64,000 nt of DNA from positions 62,001-126,000 of the forward strand of contig NZ_BAGG01000061.1 in NCBI RefSeq assembly GCF_000308695.1, written 5' to 3'. The stretch comes from Nocardia takedensis NBRC 100417. Lineage in GTDB: Bacteria > Actinomycetota > Actinomycetes > Mycobacteriales > Mycobacteriaceae. Shown in pieces: positions 8,460-41,842 of this stretch. Position 1 is the stretch's first letter. Each line of letters starts with the position of its first letter. Below the pieces are notes generated by a model. That model saw only the letters and a program-made list of their open reading frames with translations. It had not been told where the DNA came from and ran no database searches. Both the position numbers and the translations under genes were made by a program.

Positions 8460-8825
8460 TGGCGTGCAATTCTCGTCGGCCGGTTCGAACAGCTCGGGTC
8501 GGCGGAGATTTCCTTTGTAACCCTGGATTCACCTGCGGTCAAGCACGGGTTGCCGGGCAGGCGCGCGGGGCCGAGGAAGTGTGGTAGGCGGAATGAAAGC
8601 GCATGTGTTCGCGGCATTTTCGGGAATGTCCACAGAATTCGCCGGGCGTCCGCCCGCGATCTCCGGTGCGCATTCGGATGATCTTTTGGGACAAGTCATG
8701 AATGCGTTCTCGGAATTCCGTTCGTTTCACCGTGATATCCGAGGGCTATCCGGGCTGGGTGCGGCCCGCCGCCGCGGCGCGGGCAAGGTAATGTCCCGAC
8801 GGGACAATAGTCGTAGGATGGAGAC
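8460..8825. other. intergenic region upstream of TetR gene
   Basis: About 365 bp lie between the divergent acyl-CoA synthetase and the TetR gene. No gene is supported; a reverse frame over 8539-8730 has no ribosome-binding site. The region ends with a palindromic operator and a -10 element, listed separately. Confidence 0.5.
8792..8819 (+). promoter_or_regulatory. 15-bp palindromic operator and -10 element
   Basis: TGTCCCG-A-CGGGACA (8792-8806) is a perfect inverted repeat. It is followed at 8814-8819 by TAGGAT, a good actinobacterial -10, seven bases before the GTG start of the TetR gene, so the transcript may be leaderless. The repeat would cover the -35 area. This arrangement is typical of autorepression by the adjacent TetR protein. 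Confidence 0.7.
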
Positions 8826-9467
8826 GTGGGCATCGACGACGATCTCGACGGGCGCAGGCTGCGCACCCGACGCAGCCGCGCGGCGATGTCGCGCGCGGCC
8901 GTCGACCTGCTGACCGAACGCGGTCTGGAGGCGGTGAACGTCGAGGGCATCGCCGAGCGCGCCGGAGTCACCCGGCGCACCTTCAGCAGGCACTTCGGCT
9001 CCCTCGAGGAAGCAGTGCTCGGCGAGGTCGACCAGGACGCCCACGAGTTCAACGACGCGCTGCTGCGCCGTCCCGCCCACGAACCCCCGCTGGCCGCCTT
9101 CCGCGCCGCGGTCCACGACTGGCTGGCCGACGCGCACGGCGAGGGGCCGGGCGAGGTGACCGCGCGCCGGTGGGAGCTGTTTCGCCGGGTCGAGCGCGAA
9201 CCCGCGCTGCTGGCCGGCTACCAGCGGATCAGGGCCGAGGGCCTGCGGGAATCGGTGCGCATCCTCGCGGCTCGGCTCGACGTCGACGCCGAGGTCGACG
9301 CACGGCCCGCCGCGGCCGTGGCGGCGGGGTCGGCGATGCTGCTGGCCGCCTTGCAGGCGTGGGCGGGCGGGGACGACCCCGCGGCGCTGCCCGAACTCGT
9401 CGACCGGTACTTCGCGACCTTGGACGAGTTGGTGATCGAATCGCAGTACGAGGAGTCGATGTCATGA
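8826..9467 (+). CDS. TetR-family transcriptional regulator
   Basis: This 213-residue TetR regulator has an N-terminal HTH (about residues 20-60: RAAMSRAAVDLL, NVEGIAERAGVTRRTFSRHF) that matches the family signature. The C-terminal ligand domain is all-helical and Ala-rich. It probably represses its own promoter through the palindrome at 8792-8806. The next gene, an Rv1733c-family membrane protein, overlaps its stop by four bases (ATGA), so the two are co-transcribed and the membrane protein is the likely target. The ligand is unknown. Confidence 0.85.
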   Translation: MGIDDDLDGRRLRTRRSRAAMSRAAVDLLTERGLEAVNVEGIAERAGVTRRTFSRHFGSLEEAVLGEVDQDAHEFNDALLRRPAHEPPLAAFRAAVHDWLADAHGEGPGEVTARRWELFRRVEREPALLAGYQRIRAEGLRESVRILAARLDVDAEVDARPAAAVAAGSAMLLAALQAWAGGDDPAALPELVDRYFATLDELVIESQYEESMS

Positions 9468-10054
9468 CGACGAGGTCGGACGACGCCGTCCACCGGGCCT
9501 GCCGCCGGGTGGGCCTCGACCGCAATCCCTTGCGTCGCGTGGAGGATCGGTGCCAGACCTGCGCGGGCGCGCTGGTGATGCTGGCGGTCCTGCTCGCGGT
9601 GCCGCTGGCGATCCTGTTCGTCGGCAGACCGGTGTACGCCGGCGAACTCGCCCAGGTGCGTGCCGAGACCTCGCGTCTGCACCGGGTGCAGGCCACGGTG
9701 ACCGAGGTGGGCCGAACCCCGCTCTACGCGCCGATCACCCCGGTGAAGGTTCGTTGGACCTCGGCAGACGGCAAGGTGCGCACGGGTGAGCACCACTCCG
9801 ATGTGATGGTCAAACCCGGTGCGACGGTGCCGATCTGGTTGGATTCGCGGGAACGGATCGTCGCACCGCCCGCCGAGACGCGCCCGCTGAGTCGCGCGGT
9901 GCTGGCAGGCGTCGGTGTCGTGGCCGGCACGCTGATCGTCTGTGTCGCAGGCTATCTGGCGTTGCGCTTGGGGCTCGATCGCCGCCGCGCCAAGCGCTGG
10001 GAACTCGAATGGGCCACGCTGGGGACCGGCTGGGGCGGGCAGGGCGCGAACTGA
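9464..10054 (+). CDS. Rv1733c-family transmembrane protein
   Basis: This 196-residue protein contains the family's N-terminal NPLRRVEDR segment, a first membrane helix (ALVMLAVLLAVPLAILFVG) near residues 40-60, an external or internal middle domain (residues 70-140) and a second helix (AVLAGVGVVAGTLIVCVAGYLAL). This two-helix layout is that of the Rv1733c family of mycobacteria and nocardiae, whose biochemical role is unknown. Its ATG overlaps the TetR stop, so it is probably translationally coupled and controlled by that TetR protein. Confidence 0.75.
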   Translation: MTTRSDDAVHRACRRVGLDRNPLRRVEDRCQTCAGALVMLAVLLAVPLAILFVGRPVYAGELAQVRAETSRLHRVQATVTEVGRTPLYAPITPVKVRWTSADGKVRTGEHHSDVMVKPGATVPIWLDSRERIVAPPAETRPLSRAVLAGVGVVAGTLIVCVAGYLALRLGLDRRRAKRWELEWATLGTGWGGQGAN

Positions 10055-10238
10055 GTGCGCCTGTGCCGCTGGGGATGCGGCGCGCCCGCCGGGACGGGGT
10101 AGGGACCGGCCCGACGGGCGCTGCCGCGTGCCGTGGCCGCAACGCGGCGACGTGGGCCGGGCACACGAGCGAGCGTATGGTATCGCGAACGCGCGGGCCC
10201 GGCGGCCGGGTCGAGTTGGGACGATTCACCGACCTCAC

Positions 10239-10269
10239 CCCGGTTGCCTTGTGCGCGAACACAACCGGG
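10239..10269 (-). terminator. possible hairpin terminator for the carboxylase gene
   Basis: CCCGGTTG (10239-10246) and CAACCGGG (10262-10269) form a perfect 8-bp stem about 20 bp past the carboxylase stop on the reverse strand. No T-run follows, so intrinsic termination is only possible. Confidence 0.35.
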
Positions 10270-10291
10270 CTCGGGTAGCGGCGGTGCTGGA

Positions 10292-11845
10292 TCAGACCGG
10301 CAACAGGCTGTGCTTGCGTGGATTGGGCCTGCGCACGGCGTCCTTCTCACGCAGCAGCCGCAGCGCCTTGCGGATCTCGAGGCGGGTCTGCGACGGTTCG
10401 ATCACCGCGTCGATGTAGCCGCGCTCGGCCGCGATCCACGGGGTCGCCAGCGTGGCGTTGTAGAAATCGATCATCTGCTGACGCACGGCCGGGCGATCCG
10501 TGGCGGGCACCGCCTCGAGGCGCTTGCGTCCGACGATCCCGACCATGCTCTCCGCGCCCATCACCGCGATCCGCGCGGTCGGCCACGCCAGGCTGATGTC
10601 GGCGCCGAGCTGCTTGCAGCCCATCACCGCGTAGCCGCCGCCGTAGGCCTTGCGGGTCACGATCGTCACCACCGGCACCGTCGCCTCGATGACGGCGCGG
10701 AAGAACCGGCCGCCGCGCTTGATGACCCCGGCGCGCTCCTCCTCCACGCCCGGCAGCACGCCGGGGGTGTCGACCACGAACACCAGCGGGATGCCGTAGG
10801 CGTCGCACAGGCGGATGAAATGGGTCGCCTTGTCCGAGCACTGCGCGTCCAGCGCGCCGCCCAGCACCATCGGCTGATTCGCCACGACGCCGACGCTGCG
10901 TCCGTCGACCCGCGCGAAGCCGGTGATCAGGTTCTGGGCCGTCGCGGCGGAGATCTCGTGGAAGGCGCCGTCGTCGAAGATGCGCAGCAGGATGTCGCGC
11001 ATGTCGTAGCCGACCTTGTCCGAGTCCGGGATGATCGTGTCCAGCTCCAGGTCCGAGGCGGTCCGCTCGGGTTCGAGGCCCGGGTTGACGATCGGCGGGG
11101 ATTCCAGGCAGCTCGACGGCAGGTAGCTCAGGTAGTCGCGCACCCAGTCGAAGGCGGCCCGCTCGTCGGGGGCCACGTGGTGGATGGTGCCGATCTCGGC
11201 CTGCACCGCCGCGCCGCCGAGCTCCTCGGCGGTCACCGAATGCCCGGTCACCGCCTTGATGACCTCGGGGCCGGTGACGAACATGTAGGACTTGTCGGTG
11301 GCCACCAGCACGTCCATGTTGACCGGTCCGTAGACCGATCCGGCCGCGCACTTGCCGAGCATGACCGCGACCATCGGCACGAACCCGGACAGGTACTCCT
11401 GGCGGCGGCACATCAGCGCGTACCAGGCCAGCGAGGTGACCGCGTCCTGGATGCGGGCGCCGCCGGAATCGTTGATCGCCACGACCGGGCAGGCGTTGTC
11501 CTCGGCGAATTCCATCGCGGCGGCCACCTTGCGACCGAACATCTCGCCGACCGAGCCGCCGTGCACGGTCTGGTCGTGGGCGATCACCACCACGGGCCTG
11601 CCGTCGATGTAGCCGCGGCCGGTGACGACGCCGTCGCCGTACATGGCGTTCTCGCCGCCGCCCGGCTGACGCATCAGCGCGCCGATTTCCACGAACGTTC
11701 CCGGGTCGAGCAACATGCGGACGCGTTCGCGAGCGCTGGGTATCCCCTTGCTCTTGCGTTTCGCGATACCGGTCTCGCCGGCGGGTTCCTCGGCGAGCTC
11801 CAGGATGTCCCGGAGTTCTTCCAGCTTTTCTCGCGTGCCGCTCAT
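10292..11845 (-). CDS. acyl-CoA carboxylase carboxyltransferase (beta) subunit
   Basis: This 517-residue protein of the AccD/PccB family transfers carboxyl groups from biotin to an acyl-CoA such as acetyl- or propionyl-CoA. Visible family features are DSGGARIQD and GPVNMDVL with VTGPEVIK in the N-terminal crotonase fold. The C-terminal fold has [24 protein letters not shown] and [13 protein letters not shown]. Length is normal. No alpha (biotin carboxylase/carrier) subunit is adjacent, which is common for the several AccD paralogues of mycolic-acid bacteria. The particular AccD type cannot be fixed by eye. It depends on biotin, which links it loosely to the biotin uptake operon at 57413-62892. 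Confidence 0.9.
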   Translation of the reverse strand: MSGTREKLEELRDILELAEEPAGETGIAKRKSKGIPSARERVRMLLDPGTFVEIGALMRQPGGGENAMYGDGVVTGRGYIDGRPVVVIAHDQTVHGGSVGEMFGRKVAAAMEFAEDNACPVVAINDSGGARIQDAVTSLAWYALMCRRQEYLSGFVPMVAVMLGKCAAGSVYGPVNMDVLVATDKSYMFVTGPEVIKAVTGHSVTAEELGGAAVQAEIGTIHHVAPDERAAFDWVRDYLSYLPSSCLESPPIVNPGLEPERTASDLELDTIIPDSDKVGYDMRDILLRIFDDGAFHEISAATAQNLITGFARVDGRSVGVVANQPMVLGGALDAQCSDKATHFIRLCDAYGIPLVFVVDTPGVLPGVEEERAGVIKRGGRFFRAVIEATVPVVTIVTRKAYGGGYAVMGCKQLGADISLAWPTARIAVMGAESMVGIVGRKRLEAVPATDRPAVRQQMIDFYNATLATPWIAAERGYIDAVIEPSQTRLEIRKALRLLREKDAVRRPNPRKHSLLPV

Positions 11846-12413
11846 AAGTGTCGTGCTGTCCTTCGAACTCGGTGTAGCTGCCCCTTCGTGACGGGTTCGC
11901 CGTACATCGGGGGTGCGGCGCTCGATGTTAGCCGCGATGAGATCTACGGCACAGCCGATCAGCCGATCTCATGGGACAGCTCACAGCGGCTTCGCGCGCG
12001 CTCTTGGTCATCCGACCCTATCGGTCGGCGCGCGAATCGTTGTGGTCGGCACCGGCCCGCGCCGGCTTCCGTCGTGATCGGCCACAGACTTCGTGGCCTG
12101 GCGCCGCGCCGCCTCTACGGTGAATTCGCGCGGCGTCGGTAAATGCGCGGCCGACGCCGCGCCCCCGGTGTTTCGTCGATGTTTCGGCTCGGGCCGCAAA
12201 TACCGGGGCGTGCGTGCCGGAACACCGAGCGGCAATCCGGACTCGCCGAAATGCATTGTCCCGGCGGGTCGTCGCCGCCTTGCGTGGAAAATGCTCGCGA
12301 ACAACCGTGATCGCCTTGTGATTCGGCCCAATATGCGGTGTAAAGGGTCGGGAGATACCAAGTTCGGGCGCGCGGGAGGAGCCAGGCCGGGTTCGCGTGA
12401 CTAGCGTCGAGTC
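11846..12413. other. intergenic region between divergent genes
   Basis: About 570 bp are without a supported gene. It includes a modest inverted repeat ATGAGATC (11937-11944) / GATCTCAT (11965-11972). At its right end TAGCGT (12402-12407) lies six bases before the ATG of the next forward gene and looks like a -10 for a leaderless transcript. Confidence 0.45.
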
Positions 12414-13529
12414 ATGGCGGGTAGAAGAGCCGGAGCGAACTCGGCGAGCTTGACCGACCGACTGCGCGAGCACCTGGCGCGTACCGGCCGCGGAACCGGA
12501 CCCGACGATCTGGGCGAGGTCACCCGGCACTGCCTGGCGGCGGCCGTACGCACCCTCGGGCGCGCGCCCGCGCCCACCGCCCAGCCCGCCGAGATCGTGG
12601 GTTCCGCGGTCCGCTGGGCCCGGGAAGGCGTGGCGTTGGAGACCGTGCTCGGCGCATACCACGACGGCATCCGCTCGGGCTTGGAATTCCTCGCCGCCGA
12701 GGCCGAGGCCGACGATCCCGAAGAGGTGGTGGCGGGCGCGCGACTGATCGTGCGCGCGCTGGAGATGGTCACCCTCGCGGCGTCGACCGCCTACGTCGAA
12801 GAACATCGCGTCGTGGCCAAAGAGCACCAGACTGCGGCGCAGACACTCGTCTCGGCGCTGCTGGCGGGCCGGGGCGTCGAGCGGGTGGCCCGGCAGGCCG
12901 GCATCGCGATCGCGCCCGCCTACCAGGTGGTCGCGGTGCACATCCCGCCGCACCCCGACGAATCCGGTCCCGGCGGCGGCACCGTGGCCGCCCGCTACAA
13001 ACTGCGCCGGGTCCAGGCCGCCTTGGCCGATCCGCTCGGCTCGCGGGCGCTGTCGCTGCTGTCCACCAACGGCGGCACGGTCCTGGTCCCCGTCGAGGCG
13101 ACCGCCGCCGCGCTGACCCCGCCCACCGTGACGGCGGAGGTGCTCGAATGGGTCGGCAACGCCGCGGGCGTCCCGATGACCGCCGCCGTCGCGACCGGCC
13201 CCACCGAGCGCGTCCCCGAACTCGCCGACCTGACCCACGACCTGCTCCACCGCGTACGGGCATCCGGGCGGGCCCCGGGCCTGTACCCGGTCATCGAGTC
13301 CGCCGACGGCGAGGCCGCCGCGTCGACCGGTGCGACCGCGCAGGCACACCACGGCGCCGTCGACCGCCGCGCGGAGGCGGAGCACGGGCGCGCGGAGGAC
13401 ACCGGCCGTGCGCCGCTGGGCCGCCGCGGCGTCGCCGGACGGGCCGATCGCGCGGTGGTCGGGGAGTCGCCCGATCGGGCCTGCCGCCGAATCAGCGCGG
13501 CAGCCGCAGGTCGATCGAGGCGTGACTGA
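12414..13529 (+). CDS. PucR/CdaR-like regulator lacking the C-terminal HTH
   Basis: The first 290 residues align by eye with the full-length regulators at 40625-41842 and 55096-56301. The shared parts are the sensor-like helix bundle (VRWAREGVALETVLGAYHDGI), the EHQTAAQTLVSALLAG helix, the ARYKLRRVQAALADPLGSRALSLLS segment and the APGLYPV boundary. After APGLYPV the match stops. Instead of the LALEYQLTRPGPGREYL segment and the HTH there is a low-complexity tail rich in Ala, Arg and Glu, and no other frame holds the missing domain. The gene therefore encodes either an HTH-less modulator or a decayed regulator. Its last 38 bases overlap the convergent gene at 13492. Confidence 0.7.
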   Translation: MAGRRAGANSASLTDRLREHLARTGRGTGPDDLGEVTRHCLAAAVRTLGRAPAPTAQPAEIVGSAVRWAREGVALETVLGAYHDGIRSGLEFLAAEAEADDPEEVVAGARLIVRALEMVTLAASTAYVEEHRVVAKEHQTAAQTLVSALLAGRGVERVARQAGIAIAPAYQVVAVHIPPHPDESGPGGGTVAARYKLRRVQAALADPLGSRALSLLSTNGGTVLVPVEATAAALTPPTVTAEVLEWVGNAAGVPMTAAVATGPTERVPELADLTHDLLHRVRASGRAPGLYPVIESADGEAAASTGATAQAHHGAVDRRAEAEHGRAEDTGRAPLGRRGVAGRADRAVVGESPDRACRRISAAAAGRSRRD

Positions 13530-14421
13530 ACAGGTCGCGTCCGCCGCAGCGCGCGGTGACCGCGACGGTCGCGCGCTCGCGCGCCGCGTCGAGTCCGGTG
13601 ATCCGCCCGCCGAACACGACGGTCGCCGAATCCGGCACCGGCACGGTCAGGTGGTGCAGGTGGCGTGAGGTCTGGGTGCGCAGACGCCGCGGCGTCGCGC
13701 CCGGCCCGAATCGCCTGTCCAGATAGCTCACGGCCAGCGCGGTCTCGATCGTGCTCGGCGCCATCGACCCCGCACCGGTCAACGCCGCGTAGCGCAGCAG
13801 ATCCGCGCGCGTCAGCGCCGTCGACCACGGCGCGAGCACGGTCCCGATCCGCAACCGCGCGAGCGGCACGACCGCGTCCTCGGTCGGGATGTCGGGTTCG
13901 TCGGTCTCCAGGAAGGTCGCGTCGCCGCGGTCGAGCGAGGGGCGGTCGCCGCCGATCCGGGTGAGCAGCGACGTCGTCGCCGACAGCGTGACCGCGCCCC
14001 GCCGGTCGACGAGCGCGCTGCGGATCGCCAGGACGTGGTAGTCGGCGAAGTGACGGTAGGAGTCGACCGCGGTCCGGCACAGGAGCCGATCGCCCTCGAT
14101 CGCCTGCCTGCGGATCTCGACCACTTGGTCGAGGTGCAGCAGTCGCGCGGCCGCGGGGTCGGGCAGGACCTCGGCGAGTACGGCGCCGAGGGCGGGCGTG
14201 AGAACGGTCGCGGCGAACGACACGGGCGCGACCGCGCCGGACCCGCCCGTATCGACCTGCGACCGCGGGTGTCGGACCGTGCGCGCGAATTCCGCGATCG
14301 TCTCCGCCCGCACGGTGACCGGTCCGGTCGTGTGCCGAACGCCGCGCACGACGGGGTGGCGCCGCAACGGCTCGCGCGACCCGGTGACGGGCAACGGCAG
14401 GGGAGTACGCGGACCGGCCAT
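13492..14421 (-). CDS. MaoC-like double-hotdog protein, catalytic motif degenerate
   Basis: This 309-residue protein resembles double-hotdog dehydratases of the FAS1/MaoC type. The N-terminal half (TVRAETIAEFARTVRHPRSQV, VSFAATVL) looks like the non-catalytic repeat. The C-terminal half starts TRADLLRYAALTGAGSMAPS, where active MaoC hydratases have YAxxSGDxNPIH; the catalytic Asp and His are absent here. It may bind acyl chains without hydration, or the resemblance may be only structural. The stop of the DUF218 gene lies six bases upstream of its start, so the two form an operon. The family call is moderate. Confidence 0.5.
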   Translation of the reverse strand: MAGPRTPLPLPVTGSREPLRRHPVVRGVRHTTGPVTVRAETIAEFARTVRHPRSQVDTGGSGAVAPVSFAATVLTPALGAVLAEVLPDPAAARLLHLDQVVEIRRQAIEGDRLLCRTAVDSYRHFADYHVLAIRSALVDRRGAVTLSATTSLLTRIGGDRPSLDRGDATFLETDEPDIPTEDAVVPLARLRIGTVLAPWSTALTRADLLRYAALTGAGSMAPSTIETALAVSYLDRRFGPGATPRRLRTQTSRHLHHLTVPVPDSATVVFGGRITGLDAARERATVAVTARCGGRDLFSHASIDLRLPR

Positions 14422-14427
14422 GCGGGG

Positions 14428-15021
14428 TCAGATCCGCGAACCGAAGGGGAGCGCGAGCAGCGGGAGCTGATCCGGGGTGACCGCGCCGACGACGGTGACG
14501 CCCGCGCCGACGAAATCACCCACCGCACGCTCGATGTGGTCGGCGGAGGTGACGACGACTGCGTCGCGCGCGCCGATCTCGTGGATGACCCGCGCCGAGC
14601 CCGCCGCGTTCTGGAGCGTGTCCGCCGCCCCGGCCTCGATGTGCACCCGGTGCGCCGGAATGCCGTGGCCGATCAGCCAATCCGCCATCGCCTGCGCCTC
14701 GGTGACGCCGTTGCGCGGATTGCCGCCGGTCACGATCACGGGTGAGGCGGGGGCGAGCAGGGCCTGCGCGAAACCGGCGTGCAGGCGGGCCACGAGTTCC
14801 GGGCGCATGGTCCCGTCGGGCAGCAGTCCGTAGCCGAGGACGACGATCGCGGTGTCCGGGCCGCGGAAGCCGAGCGCGAGGTCGGGCGTCGCGGACGCGA
14901 CGGCCGTCGCGGCCGGAATGCCGAGGGTGACCGGCAGCAGCAGGGCGGCGACGGCGGTCGCGCCGAGCATCGCGCGTGCGGCGGCGCGGGCCCGGCGCGC
15001 GGGTTTGGTGGGGTCCGACAT
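14428..15021 (-). CDS. YdcF/SanA-like DUF218 protein
   Basis: This 197-residue exported protein has an N-terminal basic region and hydrophobic segment ([26 protein letters not shown]), a signal peptide or anchor. The DUF218 core follows: TAIVVLGYGLLPDGTMRPEL, PVIVTGGNPRNGVTEAQAMADWL, the HIEAGAADTLQNA motif and VVVTSADHIERA. DUF218 proteins are linked to envelope processes, but their reaction is not established. The start at 15021 is chosen for the GGAG five bases upstream. It is followed six bases later by the hotdog-fold gene. Confidence 0.8.
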   Translation of the reverse strand: MSDPTKPARRARAAARAMLGATAVAALLLPVTLGIPAATAVASATPDLALGFRGPDTAIVVLGYGLLPDGTMRPELVARLHAGFAQALLAPASPVIVTGGNPRNGVTEAQAMADWLIGHGIPAHRVHIEAGAADTLQNAAGSARVIHEIGARDAVVVTSADHIERAVGDFVGAGVTVVGAVTPDQLPLLALPFGSRI

Positions 15022-16201
15022 GGCAACTCCGTCAATCGTCCTTGGGCGGCTCCGGATTCCATCGTGGGACCGGTGTCGCCGACGGCGACAACGATTCCCG
15101 GAAGGTGTGGACAGGTCACCGCGCGGAGACGGCCGATTTGGTACGAGCACGGCCGGGATTGTGCGGGCGACGAATCGAACGGCCATGTCACTGTGACGAG
15201 GCACCGACAGCGCCGATCGCAGTGCCGTATGCCGTCGCGGGGTCGGCGGAGCGGAGTGCTCGGAGACTGAGGGCGGGTGCCAGCAGTTGTGTGTTTTATA
15301 TCACATGGATCTGGCCGGCGGTGTGCTGGGCCACTTGCGGTCGACCGTGGAAGCGACTTGCAGCGTACCCGATTCGCGAGATCCCAATCCCGCGGCGGAA
15401 ATGGCGGTCGAGTTCGGGACAAAAGTCTGAAAATCCGCATATTCACAGATGCGGGAGAGAAATGTACCGGCCATTCGCTGGGTGATTACCGGCGAATCGC
15501 TGGGCGTTGTTTGGCGTGCCGAACGGCGTGTCGCCTATGGGCGGGTGTTGTTCTTCGTCCCGGGACGGTCGGTTTTCGTTCGCTGGATAAGTCATCGGGG
15601 GATTCCCGACGATTCGGGCGAATGGTGTCGGAGCGGCGGTGACCGGGCACGGACCGGGCGGTCGGTGCTTTTTCCATCGCTCCAGGTCGGCCGCTGTGCG
15701 CCGCGGGAAGATCGACCCGCTGTGGCCGCATCGTCGCCGAATCGGTACCGTATCAACTGGTCAATGCGGTAGTCCGGGGATCGGGGCGGGGGCGAGGGGC
15801 TTCCGTAACGTACGAGCCGTGGGCGACGAACAAGATATCGGCCCCACGGGTGACCCTGTCCCGGGGGAGTTCCATCCGTCTAGACTGTCGGAGAATGCCG
15901 CCCGCTAGCTGGGCGCCTCTGAGCTCGATAGCTTCATCGCACGCAAAACGTCCTCGTTTCACCTTTGGAGATGTTGGAGTATGTGGTAATGAAGTTGGGT
16001 TTCCACCGCGCTAAACCGTGTTGCTGTCTATTTCGGGATCCACCCGGGGGACCGCACGTGGCCGGATGATCGGTACCGCCACGGGAGCGGTCGTGTCGTC
16101 GCACCGTAGGTAATTGCGTAATCGGGGAAATTTCGGATGCGGAACGCAGGTGTGGTTTCGCCATGCCTTCGCCCTCAGAGGTGGAGTTAGGGGTCATACG
16201 T
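15022..16201. other. long intergenic region upstream of the NRPS
   Basis: Nearly 1.2 kb separate the DUF218 gene from the NRPS. Frames here, including 15449-15772 forward, have no recognisable product. The segment from about 15280 to 15620 is visibly richer in A and T than its surroundings and contains a CRP-like palindrome (15290-15305). TAGACT near 15883 is a possible forward -10. The NRPS leader may begin there, giving a long 5' untranslated region. Confidence 0.5.
15290..15305. promoter_or_regulatory. CRP-like palindrome
   Basis: TGTGT-TTTATA-TCACA matches the CRP/GlxR-type pattern TGTGA-N6-TCACA with one mismatch. It lies in AT-rich DNA about 900 bp before the NRPS start and about 270 bp upstream of the DUF218 gene. 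Whether it is bound cannot be told from sequence. Confidence 0.35.
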
Positions 16202-40603
<24,402 letters not shown>

Positions 40604-40624
40604 CGCCGGTGCCGGTCGCCCGCC

Positions 40625-41842
40625 TCAGCTCCGATAGGTGCGGGCGACCAGCGCCGAGCGTAGGTACCACAGCCCCGACGGCTGGGTCGGGTCGAAGCCG
40701 GTGAGCTGGCCGATGCGCTTGAGGCGGTAGTCCACGGTGTTGGTGTGCACGTGCAGGACTCGGGCGGTGCGCTGCCGGTTGAGATTGTTGGCGATGTGGC
40801 GTTGCAGTGTCTCGAGCAGTTCGGGGTGCGCCTCCAGGGCGTCGAGCAGCGAACCCAGATATTCGCGGCCGGGTCCGGGGCGGGTGAGCTGGTATTCCAG
40901 GGCCAGTTCGTCGAACCGGTACAGGCCCGGCACGGCTTCGAGGCGCTGGACCATGTCGAGCAGGTCGTGCGCTTGGTCGGCGGCGTCGGGGATCTGGCTC
41001 GGCGTCGCGTCCATCATGGTCGCGGTGATGCCGACCTGTGCGGCCTGGGACAGGTGGGTGACCAGGCCGTCGAGGTCGGCGGCCTCGGGCGCGTCGGCGG
41101 GCAGCAGCAGGGTGCCCCCGTCGACGCTGAGCAGCGAGAGCGCCTTGCTGCCGCACTGGGTGGCGAGTTCGGCCTGGACGCGGCGCAGTTTGCGGCGCGC
41201 GACGACTTGGCCGTCGACCGCCGGGTTGTGTTCGTCGCGGTGGGCCGGGATCGCCAACGCCACCACCGAGTACACCTCGGCGATGGCGATACCGCATTCG
41301 CGCGCCATGGTGGAGGTGCTGTGTCCGCCGAGCAGGGCCGAGGTGAGGGTGTGCACGGCGGTGTGGTGTTCGCCGATGACGGCGCGCAGTTCGCGCACGT
41401 AGGCCAGCGAGACGGCGGAGGTGATCTGGTCGAGCATCTCGAGGACGGCCTTCGCGCCGTCGACGAGGTTGTCGTAGTCCTTGATCGAGGCGCCGGAGAC
41501 GACCAGGTCCAGGCCGATCTTGAAGCCTTCGTGGATCGAGTGGTGGATGGTGTCGATCGGCACCCCTTCGCGAGCCCAGCCCGCCGCGGCGTCCTGGAGG
41601 CGCTGCAACTTGGTCGGGATGTCGCGGCCGTCGAGCATGGTCACGGCGAATTCCAGGCAGACCCGGGTGATCGCGGTGACGTCGCCGCTGATCGCGTCGC
41701 CGGGTAGAGTGCCGCAGGGCGCCACGTTCGCCACGAAGTGGCCCACCATCTGACGCGAGAGCGTCCGCACGTCCTGTAGTTGCGACGACATCGGCTTCCC
41801 CGACAGGGTGAGGCTCGGTCTAGCCGAACTGTCGACGGTCAT
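40625..41842 (-). CDS. PucR/CdaR-family transcriptional regulator
   Basis: This 405-residue regulator has an N-terminal helical sensor-like region (about residues 25-170, with AAGWAREGVPIDTIHHSIHE, resembling RsbRD_N-type domains) and a central GGDEF-like region of the CdaR type. The C-terminal PucR HTH (ANNLNRQRTARVLHVHTNTV and DYRLKRIGQLTGFDP) lies in the last 60 residues. The start at 41842 has AAGGAG seven bases upstream. It converges on the NRPS with 21 bp between stops. A perfect 8-bp inverted repeat lies in its promoter (41870-41894), a good candidate for autoregulation. It may control the NRPS, though that is inferred only from position. Confidence 0.85.
   Translation of the reverse strand: MTVDSSARPSLTLSGKPMSSQLQDVRTLSRQMVGHFVANVAPCGTLPGDAISGDVTAITRVCLEFAVTMLDGRDIPTKLQRLQDAAAGWAREGVPIDTIHHSIHEGFKIGLDLVVSGASIKDYDNLVDGAKAVLEMLDQITSAVSLAYVRELRAVIGEHHTAVHTLTSALLGGHSTSTMARECGIAIAEVYSVVALAIPAHRDEHNPAVDGQVVARRKLRRVQAELATQCGSKALSLLSVDGGTLLLPADAPEAADLDGLVTHLSQAAQVGITATMMDATPSQIPDAADQAHDLLDMVQRLEAVPGLYRFDELALEYQLTRPGPGREYLGSLLDALEAHPELLETLQRHIANNLNRQRTARVLHVHTNTVDYRLKRIGQLTGFDPTQPSGLWYLRSALVARTYRS

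Noticed and set aside
8539..8730. Small reverse-strand open frame (63 codons)
   Set aside because: It has no ribosome-binding site, no recognisable sequence, and lies in a promoter region.
10133..12142. Forward open frame of 669 codons opposite the carboxylase gene
   Set aside because: It is the antisense shadow of a clear AccD-family gene and has no recognisable domain.
15449..15772. Forward open frame of 107 codons upstream of the NRPS
   Set aside because: Its composition is not protein-like, it has no good start signal, and other frames in the region are equally open.
16163..16201. In-frame upstream ATG as the NRPS start
   Set aside because: It has no ribosome-binding site, whereas the ATG at 16202 has AGGGG at suitable distance and directly precedes the first domain.
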